64,000 nt of DNA from an uncultured Pelagibacteraceae bacterium (GTDB taxonomy: Bacteria > Pseudomonadota > Alphaproteobacteria > Pelagibacterales > Pelagibacteraceae): NCBI GenBank assembly GCA_902576815.1, contig CACGWQ010000002.1, positions 1-64,000 of the forward strand, read 5' to 3'. The position numbers and the translations under genes were made by a program. The notes under the pieces are model-generated. The model was not told where the DNA came from. It saw only the letters and a program-made list of their open reading frames with translations, and made no database searches. Positions 1 to 8,611 of the stretch are shown here, in pieces (the stretch's first letter is position 1; each line of letters begins with the position of its first letter).

Positions 1-240
1 ATATTAAGCAATATGAGCAAAGGTGCAAAACCTAAAATTGCATTTTTAAATAATAAAGAACAGAAAGTTTCAAATATTATAGCAAAAAAAATTAAGAAAG
101 ATGGGATTTACTTTGCAGGTATAGACTTTATTGATGGAAAATTAAATGGAGATATAAACGTAACATCACCAACGGGTATAAAAACATACTTTGATTTATC
201 TCAGATAAACTTGGCTAAGACTTTTTGGAAAGGTTTATAG
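1..240 (+). CDS. gshB: Glutathione synthetase, C-terminal fragment (cut by window edge)
   Basis: The open frame runs in from before base 1 and gives about 79 residues. It contains INVTSPTGI preceded by GIYFAGIDFIDGKLNGD, which matches the C-terminal ATP-grasp end of bacterial glutathione synthetase (INVTSPT is a family hallmark near the C-terminus). The enzyme joins gamma-glutamylcysteine and glycine using ATP in the cytosol. The Met at base 13 is internal, not a start. The stop at 238-240 is followed directly by the TTG of the next gene, which suggests one transcript and translational coupling. Only the last quarter of the protein is visible, so intactness cannot be judged. Confidence 0.85.
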   Translation: MLSNMSKGAKPKIAFLNNKEQKVSNIIAKKIKKDGIYFAGIDFIDGKLNGDINVTSPTGIKTYFDLSQINLAKTFWKGL

Positions 241-1107
241 TTGAAAAACTTGTCAAATCAGCAAAAAGGATCATCACTTGCATTTATAGCTGTGATGTTT
301 ATCACACCAGATTCACTCTTTATAAGATTATCATCTATAGATACTTGGGGATTATTATTTTATAGAGGCGCGATACCATTTGTAGCTGTATTAATTGGAC
401 TTCTCATATTTTATAAAAAAAACTTTATTAAAGCATTTTTGAATGTTGGTTATGCAGGTATTTTTTATATTATAAGTTTTTCGATTTGCAACATCACATT
501 TATAATTTCAATCCAAAATACAAATGTAGCAAATACACTAATAATGATTGCAATGGCACCCATGCTTTCGGCAATTCTTGGTGCAATATTTCTAAAAGAA
601 GTTCCCGATAAGAAGACTTGGATAGCAATAGCCATTACTTTAGTCGCTGTAATATATATATTTTACGACTCTCTAGAGATGGGTAACTTATTTGGTGATC
701 TCATGGGTATAACAACATCTTTTGGACTCGCCACTAACGCAGTAATAATCAGGTCAGCAAAAGATAGAGATTTGCTCCCCTCAGCTGTTGTTGGTAAGCT
801 CACAGTAGCTCTATTTGCTCTCTTTTTTGTTGAAAGTTATGAATTAGTTGAAAAAGACCTAATTTATATACCTTTAATGTGTATTTTGTGCGTGGCAATT
901 CCATTTGTTTTAGTGACGATTGCTCCAAGATTTATACCTGCCGAGGAAGTGAATCTGTTTTTTCTTCTCGAGACCATTTTAGGACCCATTTGGGTTTGGT
1001 TAGTTATCAAAGAGCAGCCTAGCATAGAGACAATAGTTGGTGGACTTGTAATTATATTCACTATAGCTGTTCACTCGTATCTAAAAATAAAATCGTCATC
1101 AAAGTAA
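241..1107 (+). CDS. EamA/DMT-family permease
   Basis: This 288-aa protein has about ten hydrophobic helices in two similar halves, the layout of EamA (drug/metabolite transporter) permeases. The motif NVANTLIMIAMAPMLSAILG in the first half and the late GPIWVWLVIKEQPS segment are typical. It is an inner-membrane transporter whose substrate cannot be read from sequence. The TTG start touches the gshB stop codon, so it is probably translated by coupling. It is one of three EamA paralogues here (also 8612-9517 and 24194-25066), each placed beside amino-acid or peptide metabolism genes. Confidence 0.85.
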   Translation: MKNLSNQQKGSSLAFIAVMFITPDSLFIRLSSIDTWGLLFYRGAIPFVAVLIGLLIFYKKNFIKAFLNVGYAGIFYIISFSICNITFIISIQNTNVANTLIMIAMAPMLSAILGAIFLKEVPDKKTWIAIAITLVAVIYIFYDSLEMGNLFGDLMGITTSFGLATNAVIIRSAKDRDLLPSAVVGKLTVALFALFFVESYELVEKDLIYIPLMCILCVAIPFVLVTIAPRFIPAEEVNLFFLLETILGPIWVWLVIKEQPSIETIVGGLVIIFTIAVHSYLKIKSSSK

Positions 1108-1177
1108 AATTATTCTTCTTTTTGTCACAAATTTGTCTTGATTTAAAATTAGATCGCCCATAAACACCGCTAATTTT

Positions 1178-2470
1178 ATGAACAAAATTATAAAAAACTC
1201 TTGGGCTCTTTTTACAGGAATGGCGTTTATAATGCTCGCTCATGGTTTTCAAGGTACTTTATTAGGTGTTAGAGCAGTTAAAGAAAGTTTTGGTCTATCA
1301 TCGACAGGTTTGTTATTTTCTGGATATTTTGTTGGATATTTTATTGGAGCAAAGATTATACAATCTTTAATTCATAGAGTTGGTCATATTAGAGTTTTTG
1401 CAGCTTTTGCTTCTGTAACTTCAATTGTCGTCTTATTACACTCAATTTTTGTAAATCCTTTTTCCTGGTTTATACTAAGAATGATTTCTGGATTTAGTAT
1501 GGTTTGTCTTTATACGATTGCTGAAAGCTGGTTAAATGATAGATCTACAAATAAGAACAGAGGTAGTGTTTTATCAATCTATATGATTGTTATGTACGCT
1601 TCTATGGCAATTGGAATGTTTTTCATAAACTTTAGTAAACCAGAAAACTTTCAACCTTTTATACTGATATCTTTATTTATGTCTTTATCTCTTGTTCCAA
1701 TATTATTGACAAAAAGAAAGGCTCCTAACTTTAAAAAAATATCAGGTATGAAACTAAAAGAAGTTTATAAATCATCACCATTTGGTGTTGTAAGTTCATT
1801 TTTGTGTGGAATATCTCATTCAGCCGTTTTCTCAATGATTGCAGTTTATGCCACTTCAATGAATTTTAGTATTTTAGAAGTTTCTATAGTAACTTTTTTA
1901 TTTGCTATATCTGGAGCTATATCTCAATGGCCAATTGGAAAATTATCTGATGCTTTAGATAGAAGAATTGTGATTATTTATACTACATTTGGAGCGGCTT
2001 TATTTTGCTTTTTGGCAATTATTTCCTCAAGTCAAATGTACATGCCTGAAGGTTTAGCTACATCAAAAATATTTTTTTATATCTGTATAATGTGTTTTTC
2101 TTTTTGTAGTCTGCCAATGTTTGCATTAATTTTTGCACATACAAATGATTTTATACCAAAAGAAAAATTTGTAGCAGCAGGAGCAGGATTACAATTTGTT
2201 TTTGGACTTGGTGCGATTTGTGGTCCTTTTATGTGCTCATTATTTATGGAATTTTTAGGAGAAAATGGATTTTTTATTTTTTTAATTATATTTCATTCAT
2301 TTATTGGTTTATTTGGAATATATAGAATGCAAATTAGAGAGTCTGGAGATAACCCAGACTCACAATTTGCACCTATGCCTCAAACCATAACTCCAGCCGG
2401 TATAGAACTTAATCCTTCAACTGAACCAATAGATGAACCAAATAATTTGAACGAATTTAAGAAAATTTAG
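1178..2470 (+). CDS. MFS transporter (YcaD/UMF-like)
   Basis: The 430-aa product has about twelve membrane helices. Features seen are an N-terminal GFQGTLLGVRA segment, the loop GKLSDALDRR between the halves (the MFS motif A equivalent) and a polar Pro-rich C-terminal tail of about 50 residues. The overall pattern resembles YcaD-type and sugar-type major facilitator proteins. It acts in the inner membrane; the substrate is unknown. The ATG at 1178 lies 70 nt after the EamA gene, and the downstream SDR starts 15 nt after its stop, so the two are probably cotranscribed. Confidence 0.85.
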   Translation: MNKIIKNSWALFTGMAFIMLAHGFQGTLLGVRAVKESFGLSSTGLLFSGYFVGYFIGAKIIQSLIHRVGHIRVFAAFASVTSIVVLLHSIFVNPFSWFILRMISGFSMVCLYTIAESWLNDRSTNKNRGSVLSIYMIVMYASMAIGMFFINFSKPENFQPFILISLFMSLSLVPILLTKRKAPNFKKISGMKLKEVYKSSPFGVVSSFLCGISHSAVFSMIAVYATSMNFSILEVSIVTFLFAISGAISQWPIGKLSDALDRRIVIIYTTFGAALFCFLAIISSSQMYMPEGLATSKIFFYICIMCFSFCSLPMFALIFAHTNDFIPKEKFVAAGAGLQFVFGLGAICGPFMCSLFMEFLGENGFFIFLIIFHSFIGLFGIYRMQIRESGDNPDSQFAPMPQTITPAGIELNPSTEPIDEPNNLNEFKKI

Positions 2471-2485
2471 TGTAAGTTTATAGTT

Positions 2486-3142
2486 ATGAAAACAGCTTTA
2501 GTATTCGGCTCAACCGGATTAGTCGGCGGAAATTTGTTAAGATTATTAATAAAAGATGAAAAATACAAAAAAATCAAGGTTTTTGTAAGATCTTCTACTT
2601 CAAAAATTGATCCTAAAATAGAAGTTATTCAAACAGATTTTACAAAATTAGAAAATATTAAGTCAGAAATAAAAGGTGACGATTGTTTTTTTTGTATTGG
2701 AACTACAAGAAAAAAAACACCTAACAAACAAGATTATATAAACACTGAGTATAATTTACCTGTAACAATCGGAAAAATTTGTAGCGATAATAATGTACAA
2801 AATTTTACTTATATTTCCTCAATAGGTGCTAATCCAAAAACATCAAATTTATACTTAAAAAATAAAGGTATGGCTGAAGAAGAATTAAGAAAACTAAACT
2901 TTAAAAAATTTATTGTAATTAGACCTTCGTTTTTAATTGGAAAAAGAAAAGAGGAAAGATTTGGAGAAAAAATAGGTATTTTCGCCATGAAATGTATATC
3001 TCCGATTTTAGTTGGAGATTTAAAAAAATATAAATCGATAAATGCAGAAGTTGTTGCAAAATCTATGATAAATATATCAAACAGTGAAATACAAAGTGGG
3101 ACATTTGAACCACCACAATTATTGCAAATTGGAAGAAAATAA
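2486..3142 (+). CDS. Atypical SDR / NAD(P)H-binding oxidoreductase (HTATIP2-like)
   Basis: The 218-aa protein opens with VFGSTGLVGGNLLRLL, a GxxGxxG dinucleotide-binding loop of atypical short-chain dehydrogenases. The segments CFFCIGTTRKK, YISSIGA and the later YLKNKGMAEEEL with a Tyr/Lys-like arrangement fit the NAD(P)-binding HTATIP2/YwnB group. Length agrees with that group. It is cytosolic, and the substrate is unknown. It follows the MFS gene by 15 nt. Confidence 0.75.
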   Translation: MKTALVFGSTGLVGGNLLRLLIKDEKYKKIKVFVRSSTSKIDPKIEVIQTDFTKLENIKSEIKGDDCFFCIGTTRKKTPNKQDYINTEYNLPVTIGKICSDNNVQNFTYISSIGANPKTSNLYLKNKGMAEEELRKLNFKKFIVIRPSFLIGKRKEERFGEKIGIFAMKCISPILVGDLKKYKSINAEVVAKSMINISNSEIQSGTFEPPQLLQIGRK

Positions 3143-3214
3143 ATTTTTTTATAAATAAATAAAATATTAAAAAAAATTATTTTAAGTGCTATAATACATT
3201 TAAAGGAGGTATCT

Positions 3215-3538
3215 ATGGCTAAATTTTTTTTAATGGGAAATTTTACAGAGAAAGCATTCGCAGGCTTTTTAAAAGATCCTGGATCAGATAGATCTGAGGT
3301 TGCTAGAAAGTGTTCTGAAAGTGTTGGCGCTGAAATGAAATCTTACACATATTTAAGAGGACCCTATGACTTTATAGTTGAAACCCATGGCACATTTGAG
3401 CAAATGGCTGCTATAAAAATGGCTACTGAGGGAAGTGGTGCACTTAAAAATATCGCCATTTGTGAGGAAACACCAATGAATGAAATTGCAAATCATGCAA
3501 TAAAAGTATCAAGTGGCTATAAAGTGCCTGGACAATAA
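3215..3538 (+). CDS. GYD-domain protein
   Basis: This 107-aa protein carries the GYD-type core: an N-terminal strand MAKFFLMGNFTEKAF, then LRGPYDFIVETHGTFEQMAAI, where G-x-YDF replaces the family GxYD motif and the FEQMAAI helix follows. GYD proteins are small ferredoxin-fold-like proteins of unknown function. A very strong ribosome site AAAGGAGGT sits about 6 nt before the ATG, unusual among the weak sites in this window, so high expression is likely. It is single-cistron by spacing (72 nt upstream, a hairpin downstream). Confidence 0.8.
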   Translation: MAKFFLMGNFTEKAFAGFLKDPGSDRSEVARKCSESVGAEMKSYTYLRGPYDFIVETHGTFEQMAAIKMATEGSGALKNIAICEETPMNEIANHAIKVSSGYKVPGQ

Positions 3539-3545
3539 TCTTAGT

Positions 3546-3572
3546 GGTAGCTTCATTAATTATGAAGCTACC
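3546..3572 (+). terminator. Perfect 10-bp hairpin after GYD gene, probable terminator
   Basis: GGTAGCTTCA (3546-3555) and TGAAGCTACC (3563-3572) pair perfectly around a 7-nt loop, 8 nt after the GYD stop codon. The following sequence is AT-rich but lacks a clean T-run, so it may act in transcript end protection as much as in termination. Confidence 0.6.
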
Positions 3573-3638
3573 AATTTCAAATTGAAGCTGTCAAAATATC
3601 TCATTCAAATAAAGTAATATTGAACTATTAAGAAATCT

Positions 3639-4097
3639 ATGAATAAAAGAGAATTTATAAAATTATCTATATTTGGATCGTTACTATATAGTATTTTTCC
3701 ATACAAAATTTTATTAGCTGAAACAAAAAAAATAATTAATCAAAATTTAACAGAAGCCCAAAAAAAAATAATGTTTAATGAAGCGACTGAACGACCATTC
3801 TCAAGTCCTCTTAATTACGAGAAAAGAGAAGGCTTTTATCACTGTGCAAATTGTGGAGCTAAACTTTTTAAGTCTAGCTCAAAATTTGATAGTGGAACTG
3901 GTTGGCCATCATTTACAGAGGCGCTACCTGGAGCTTTTAAAACTAAGGTTGATTACAGCTTTGGCATGAAAAGAATTGAATACCATTGTGCAAAATGTGG
4001 TGCTCATCACGGACATGTCTTTGAAGATGGTCCCGGATCGTCAGGAAAGAGATATTGTAATAACGGCTTGTGTTTAATATTTAAGCCATCATCATAA
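3639..4097 (+). CDS. msrB: Peptide-methionine (R)-S-oxide reductase MsrB, exported
   Basis: The 152-aa protein has an N-terminal basic-hydrophobic segment (residues 1-28, NKREFIK then a hydrophobic stretch) that looks like a signal peptide with a Tat-like KR motif. The mature part is MsrB: zinc ligands C69/C72 and C117/C120, GTGWPSF at 86-92 and catalytic Cys140 in RYCNNG. It reduces methionine-R-sulfoxide in proteins. An extra Cys145 sits five residues after the catalytic one. With the signal it would act in the periplasm or on the membrane, complementing the exported MsrA at 11803-12375. A 61-aa ORF and sodB follow. Confidence 0.9.
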   Translation: MNKREFIKLSIFGSLLYSIFPYKILLAETKKIINQNLTEAQKKIMFNEATERPFSSPLNYEKREGFYHCANCGAKLFKSSSKFDSGTGWPSFTEALPGAFKTKVDYSFGMKRIEYHCAKCGAHHGHVFEDGPGSSGKRYCNNGLCLIFKPSS

Positions 4098-4109
4098 AAC
4101 GGAGGAATA

Positions 4110-4295
4110 ATGAAGATATTGAGTATATTAAAAGGGGTTGAATTAGTTATAGCAGATTTAGAGGTAAATTTAGGAGAACAGGTGAGAAGCGCTCCTACAT
4201 TATGCGCAAGATATAATGGTAAAATTATACCATTAAATACAGCTCAAGATGGTAGACCAATCCTTATGAGAGAGGAAAACGCATTAGAAAACTAA
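4110..4295 (+). CDS. Small hypothetical protein, 61 aa
   Basis: A short ORF begins 12 nt after msrB with a good ribosome site (GGAGG, 6 nt before ATG). The product has a mixed alpha/beta pattern, one Cys (in PTLCARYNGK) and no membrane segment or signal. I do not recognise a family. Its position between msrB and sodB, with a strong ribosome site, suggests it is real and cotranscribed with msrB. A role in oxidant defence is only inferred from neighbours. Confidence 0.6.
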   Translation: MKILSILKGVELVIADLEVNLGEQVRSAPTLCARYNGKIIPLNTAQDGRPILMREENALEN

Positions 4296-4314
4296 TTTTA
4301 AACTCAATTGCGTC

Positions 4315-4328
4315 AACTTAATTAAGTT
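4315..4328. promoter_or_regulatory. 14-bp perfect palindrome upstream of sodB
   Basis: AACTTAATTAAGTT is self-complementary over 14 bp and lies 31 nt before the sodB ATG, just upstream of an AT-rich stretch with TATTAT that could be a -10 box. It could be an operator or a chance AT palindrome. Confidence 0.3.
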
Positions 4329-4359
4329 TAATTATAAAAAAATATTATAAGAAATAAGT

Positions 4360-4953
4360 ATGACATTCGAATTACCAAAACTAGATTATTCTAATGAGGC
4401 TTTATCTCCAATAATGTCACAAGAAACACTAGAATTACATCATGGAAAACATCATCAAACTTACATAACAAATCTTAATAATTTTATAAAAGATACAGAC
4501 ATGGCTGAGATGTCATTGGAAGATATAATTATAAAAAGCTCAAAAGATAACTCAAAAGCTGGAATATTTAATAATGCAAGCCAGCATTGGAACCATAATC
4601 TTTTTTGGAAGTGCATGAAGCCAAAAGGTGGTGGGAATATTCCGTCAAAACTTGAGAAAAAAATTATTGAAGATTTTGGAAGTGTTGAAAAATTCAAAGA
4701 TCAATTTAAACAAGCAGGTATAACTCAATTTGGATCAGGTTGGTGTTGGTTATCTTTAAATAATGATAAATTGGTTGTTACAAAAACAGCTAATGCTGCT
4801 AATCCTTTAATTGATAACTTAAAACCAATACTTGGTTGTGATGTCTGGGAACATTCTTATTACATTGATTATAGAAATAGAAGACCTGAATATTTAGATA
4901 AATTTGTTGATAATCTTATAGATTGGGAATTTGTTGAATCTCTATTAACCTAG
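4360..4953 (+). CDS. sodB: Superoxide dismutase, Fe type
   Basis: The 197-aa protein matches Fe/Mn SOD in full. The metal ligands visible are His27 (LELHHGKHH), His79 (SQHWNHNLFW), Asp161 and His165 (DVWEHSYYIDY). Gln75 in NNASQHWNH is at the position of the FeSOD-specific glutamine, so iron is the likelier metal. There is no signal peptide, so it is cytosolic. It converts superoxide to H2O2 and O2. It has its own 64-nt upstream region containing a palindrome. Confidence 0.95.
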   Translation: MTFELPKLDYSNEALSPIMSQETLELHHGKHHQTYITNLNNFIKDTDMAEMSLEDIIIKSSKDNSKAGIFNNASQHWNHNLFWKCMKPKGGGNIPSKLEKKIIEDFGSVEKFKDQFKQAGITQFGSGWCWLSLNNDKLVVTKTANAANPLIDNLKPILGCDVWEHSYYIDYRNRRPEYLDKFVDNLIDWEFVESLLT

Positions 4954-5044
4954 TTAATTCTAAAACTTTTTGAGATAAATCAAAATATCCATTTTTAATT
5001 TGAAGCAAATAGACTTATATTTCAGAATCCGTTATTATTAAATT

Positions 5045-6151
5045 ATGAGAAAAATTTTTTTTATTGCATTATTAATTTTTATATCAAATACAGTTCTTAA
5101 CGCAGAAACAATTAAACCAAAAAAAACACCACTAAAAAAATTATCTAAACAACTAGGCAATGGAGAATTAATTAAGATTAATTCATATCAAACTTCTGAT
5201 TATAAAGGTATTATGGAGGGCTGGTATAAAGAGAGCCCAATAATAGTTGATGCTCTTATTACTTATCCAGCGGGAGAAGGTCCATTTCCTTTATTATTAA
5301 TCGTTCATAGTAGTGGTGGTGCTGATGAATTTACTGCAAATTGGCTAGAGTTTATGAGAGATCAACAAAAACCTTTGTTAGACATGGGGATAGCGACAAT
5401 GTATTTAGATAATTTTTCTGCGAGAGGTGCAAAACATACTTATACAGATCAATCAAAAGCTTCTATATGGTCTACTTATATAGATGTGTTTATGGCATTA
5501 GAGTATCTCAGCAAGGATCCAAAAATAAATATTAAAAAAGTAGGTGTCTCTGGTTATTCAAGGGGAGGAAATCTTTCAATAATGGCTGCAGAAAAAAGAT
5601 TGAGAGATATATTAGTAAGCAAAGATCTTTATTTTGCTGCGTCTCAACCAAGATCTGCTGAATGTGGAATTACTGGAATGTTTAGAAATCCAACTCCAGT
5701 TAAAGAAACTAAAATTTGGTATGTACATGGTTTAGCTGAGGATTATACCTTGCCAGGTCCATGTGTAGATATAATGGAAAAAATGCAAGCTAAAGGTGCT
5801 GATATTAGAATCGATTTAAGAGAGGGATGGTATCATTTATTTACTGGAAATTATGAGCCAGAAATTGAGAAAAGAACTCAATATTTTTGGAAGTGTCCTA
5901 ATTTTTACACAGAGGATGATGGGAATCCTAATAAAGAGTTCATTGATTTAATTATAAAAAATACAAAAATAAAAAGTTTGGATGAATTTAATAAGTTATC
6001 ACGTAAAAATCCAAGAAAAGCTTTTAAAACAATGTTCAAGGGTCTTAAAAAAGAAAATTGTATTGGAAAAGGTGTTACTGAAGGGGGTAACCATGGAAAA
6101 ACTTTTATGCCAGAGTATTTAGCTTTTTGGAAAGACAATTTATTAAATTAA
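5045..6151 (+). CDS. Exported alpha/beta hydrolase (dienelactone-hydrolase-like)
   Basis: This 368-aa protein begins with a clear signal peptide (residues 1-20, ending NAE). The mature part has an alpha/beta-hydrolase fold: LLIVHSSGGAD near the oxyanion hole, the nucleophile elbow GVSGYSRGGN (G-x-S-x-G as GYSRG) and a late YHLF segment that may supply the His. Dienelactone-hydrolase family members cleave esters or lactones. The location is periplasmic and the substrate unknown. It is longer than a minimal DLH because of a C-terminal extension. A 75-aa ORF follows. Confidence 0.75.
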   Translation: MRKIFFIALLIFISNTVLNAETIKPKKTPLKKLSKQLGNGELIKINSYQTSDYKGIMEGWYKESPIIVDALITYPAGEGPFPLLLIVHSSGGADEFTANWLEFMRDQQKPLLDMGIATMYLDNFSARGAKHTYTDQSKASIWSTYIDVFMALEYLSKDPKINIKKVGVSGYSRGGNLSIMAAEKRLRDILVSKDLYFAASQPRSAECGITGMFRNPTPVKETKIWYVHGLAEDYTLPGPCVDIMEKMQAKGADIRIDLREGWYHLFTGNYEPEIEKRTQYFWKCPNFYTEDDGNPNKEFIDLIIKNTKIKSLDEFNKLSRKNPRKAFKTMFKGLKKENCIGKGVTEGGNHGKTFMPEYLAFWKDNLLN

Positions 6152-6213
6152 TTTAATTAAAAAACTCGATCTACAACTCGATAATAAAGAGATAAATCAA
6201 GGATTAGATTTTA

Positions 6214-6441
6214 GTGAACAAAGAGAACGCAAGTAAACTCTGGAAAATTATTCAGGAAGCTGGCGATTATTTGAATGGTCAACTTCCTGATCATCCAAAT
6301 CATCCAAAAGGAAGAAATCCATATGCTCATGTAGCAATATGTGTAAAAAACAAATTTAATTCTACTTATAAAGATATTCCTGATGACAAATTTGATGAAG
6401 TAATCAACTATATTAAATTTTTAAAAGAAAATCCTAGTTAA
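6214..6441 (+). CDS. Small conserved-looking protein, 75 aa
   Basis: It starts at GTG (6214). The sequence pattern GRNPYAHVAICVKNKF then YKDIPDDKFDEVINYI recalls the C-terminal ORF6C-like part of phage antirepressors, where an N-Y-A segment precedes YKDIP and a helix. Here only this piece exists, with no DNA-binding N-terminus and no phage genes nearby. Function unknown. It overlaps the convergent threonine aldolase gene by 4 nt. Confidence 0.55.
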   Translation: MNKENASKLWKIIQEAGDYLNGQLPDHPNHPKGRNPYAHVAICVKNKFNSTYKDIPDDKFDEVINYIKFLKENPS

Positions 6442-7487
6442 TTAGATATAGTTTTTAAAAACTCGTCTACTTCACTACTTTTAGTATTCCAAGCTGTAAC
6501 AAGTCTAACTGTCTTGCCGCCTAATTCCTCATTGCTCATCATATATTCCTCAGTATTTAAATGCTCAACCATTTTTTTTGGGAGTTTAACAAAAACTTCA
6601 TTTGCCTCAGTTGGATATTCAAGTTTAACTTGATTACTAGAAACTAAACCATCACTTAATTTTTTTGCCATTAGATTTGCGTGTCTTGCGTTTTTTAACC
6701 AAACATCATTTGAGATATATCCATCAAGTTGTGCAGAAACAAAACGCATTTTAGACAATAGGTGACCAGATCTTTTTAACAAAAAAGGTAAATTACCAAC
6801 TAATTCCTTATTAAATATTATAATTGCTTCGGCTGCTATACATCCGTTCTTCGTTGCTCCAAAAGATAATATGTCAATTCCTGATTTCCATGTCATTTCT
6901 GCAGGAGTAACATCTAGTGAAACAAGTGCATTAGCGAACCTGGCGCCATCCATGTGTACTTTTAATTTTTTTTTATGTGCGATTTCAGAGATATTTCTAA
7001 TTTGATCTAAAGTATAAACTTCACCAGTTTCTGTTGCTTGAGTTATGCTAACAATAGATGGTTGAGTATTATGCACAATTCCAAACCCTCCAATATTATC
7101 ATTTAGCTCATCAACTGTTATTTTGCCGTCTTTACCGTTCAATGCAACAAGTTTTGCTCCACCTGTATAAAATTCAGGGGCTCCACACTCATCTACATTG
7201 ATATGAGAAAATTTATGGCAATAAATATTTCCAAATGATGGAGATATAGCAGAAAGTGCTAAAGCATTTGATGCAGTTCCTGATGCTGTGGGGTAGACAA
7301 TCACATCCTTTTCAAAAATTTTAGAAAATTTTTCTTGTAACACACCTGAAATTTCATCATTACCATACGGTGGGGCAATACCATCATTTGCTTTGATAAT
7401 TGCATCCAAAACTTCTGGACAAGCTCCTGTCACATTATCTGAAGCAAATTTTACTCTTTTGCGTTTTGTATTAATTTTTGCGTTCAT
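6438..7487 (-). CDS. ltaE: Low-specificity L-threonine aldolase
   Basis: The 349-aa PLP enzyme has the beta-eliminating-lyase fold: FASDNVTGACPEVL at the start, VYPTASGTASNALAL, HMDGARFANALV (PLP-contacting Asp) and the Schiff-base Lys in LSFGATKNGC. It cleaves threonine or allo-threonine to glycine and acetaldehyde in the cytosol. It is the last gene of a three-gene operon after an EamA permease and the glycine amidinotransferase (2-nt gap). In a lineage known for glycine/serine dependence this is a plausible glycine source. Confidence 0.88.
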   Translation of the reverse strand: MNAKINTKRKRVKFASDNVTGACPEVLDAIIKANDGIAPPYGNDEISGVLQEKFSKIFEKDVIVYPTASGTASNALALSAISPSFGNIYCHKFSHINVDECGAPEFYTGGAKLVALNGKDGKITVDELNDNIGGFGIVHNTQPSIVSITQATETGEVYTLDQIRNISEIAHKKKLKVHMDGARFANALVSLDVTPAEMTWKSGIDILSFGATKNGCIAAEAIIIFNKELVGNLPFLLKRSGHLLSKMRFVSAQLDGYISNDVWLKNARHANLMAKKLSDGLVSSNQVKLEYPTEANEVFVKLPKKMVEHLNTEEYMMSNEELGGKTVRLVTAWNTKSSEVDEFLKTISN

Positions 7488-7489
7488 TT

Positions 7490-8605
7490 TTATTGTTTTG
7501 GAAAATAATCTTTTAATGTACCTTCTCTATAAACATCGGCTGTACAACAATGAAGGCCTCCACCAAAAGCATATGCATCTCTCAACTCTACAGGTATAAC
7601 TTCCAAACCTAATTTATCTAACTGTTCAGCTTGATATTTTTCACTTTTTTCAACGCATACAGTTTTAGGGTCAAGAACTAAAACATTCATTGATAGCCAT
7701 ACTGAAGAGTAACAAAGTGGTGGTGGGGTATTATGAGCAGGTTGTGCAGCATCAATAATTTCCCATCCATTGTCTTCAAATAATTTTCTTTGCTCTTTTG
7801 GGAGTCTTCGTTGTGGATTATTTATAATTAACCCTTCTTTAATTGGGGTAAAGGTTGCATCAATATGAATTGGATAAGGATCGCCTGGGAAATTTACAGC
7901 ATGAACTCTATGATCCTTAAAATGTCTTTTTATCCAATCAATTCCTTTTAAGTTAGTTGTAAATCCGTGTTGTACAACCAAATCCTTTCCAAACCTTAGA
8001 ATATCTGCGGCATCAAATAATGGCTCTTCCTCAGTTGTGACAAAGTATTTATTTTCTGTCCATTCAAGTCTTTTAGTTACACCAATTTTATCTGATAAAT
8101 AGTCTTTTCTATAATCTGCATCTGTTAATCTAGGCTTTGGTGCTGACTCATGTCTCATATTTGGATCTTTATTATAATAGTCTTTTAATAAAGGTCTGTA
8201 ACATAGGTACTCAAACCATCTGCACCTGTAGCTCATTGTAGCTTCTAATATTTCATTTCCCACAGTTAATAAAACATCTCTAGGTGGCATGCATCCAAAC
8301 ATAGTTTCGGCTTTCCAGTCAGGAGTTGATGTTGGTTGATTAAAATCTAAAGGTGTTGGTCTATCAACTTTTATACCCCTTTTTTCAAGCACATTTGAAA
8401 AGTTATCTAATAGTTCATTAGCTTTATCGACAGTATCCTTAGTTCTTGGACCATAAGTTCCTCGCATATCAGAGTCTTCTGGAACTTTAGCATCTAAAGC
8501 AGGTTCGGGTGCTGGAATACAAGTGCCATCTGCTCTTCCAACAATTACATGTTTTAATGGATCCCATTCATTCCAACTATTAACAATCTTAATATTTTGA
8601 ACCAT
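7490..8605 (-). CDS. L-arginine:glycine amidinotransferase
   Basis: The 371-aa protein follows the AGAT family closely: NSWNEWDPLKHVIVGRA at the N-terminus, SYRCRWFEYLCYRP, FDAADILRFGKDL (Asp201), HIDATF (His248) and GGGLHCCTADV, where Cys353 is the equivalent of the catalytic Cys. AGAT transfers an amidino group from arginine to glycine, giving guanidinoacetate and ornithine, and is reversible. StrB1-type inosamine-phosphate amidinotransferases are related, but the match to AGAT motifs is tighter. It sits between an EamA permease (6-nt gap) and threonine aldolase (2-nt gap), so all three are probably one operon. Confidence 0.88.
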   Translation of the reverse strand: MVQNIKIVNSWNEWDPLKHVIVGRADGTCIPAPEPALDAKVPEDSDMRGTYGPRTKDTVDKANELLDNFSNVLEKRGIKVDRPTPLDFNQPTSTPDWKAETMFGCMPPRDVLLTVGNEILEATMSYRCRWFEYLCYRPLLKDYYNKDPNMRHESAPKPRLTDADYRKDYLSDKIGVTKRLEWTENKYFVTTEEEPLFDAADILRFGKDLVVQHGFTTNLKGIDWIKRHFKDHRVHAVNFPGDPYPIHIDATFTPIKEGLIINNPQRRLPKEQRKLFEDNGWEIIDAAQPAHNTPPPLCYSSVWLSMNVLVLDPKTVCVEKSEKYQAEQLDKLGLEVIPVELRDAYAFGGGLHCCTADVYREGTLKDYFPKQ

Positions 8606-8611
8606 GTAAAA

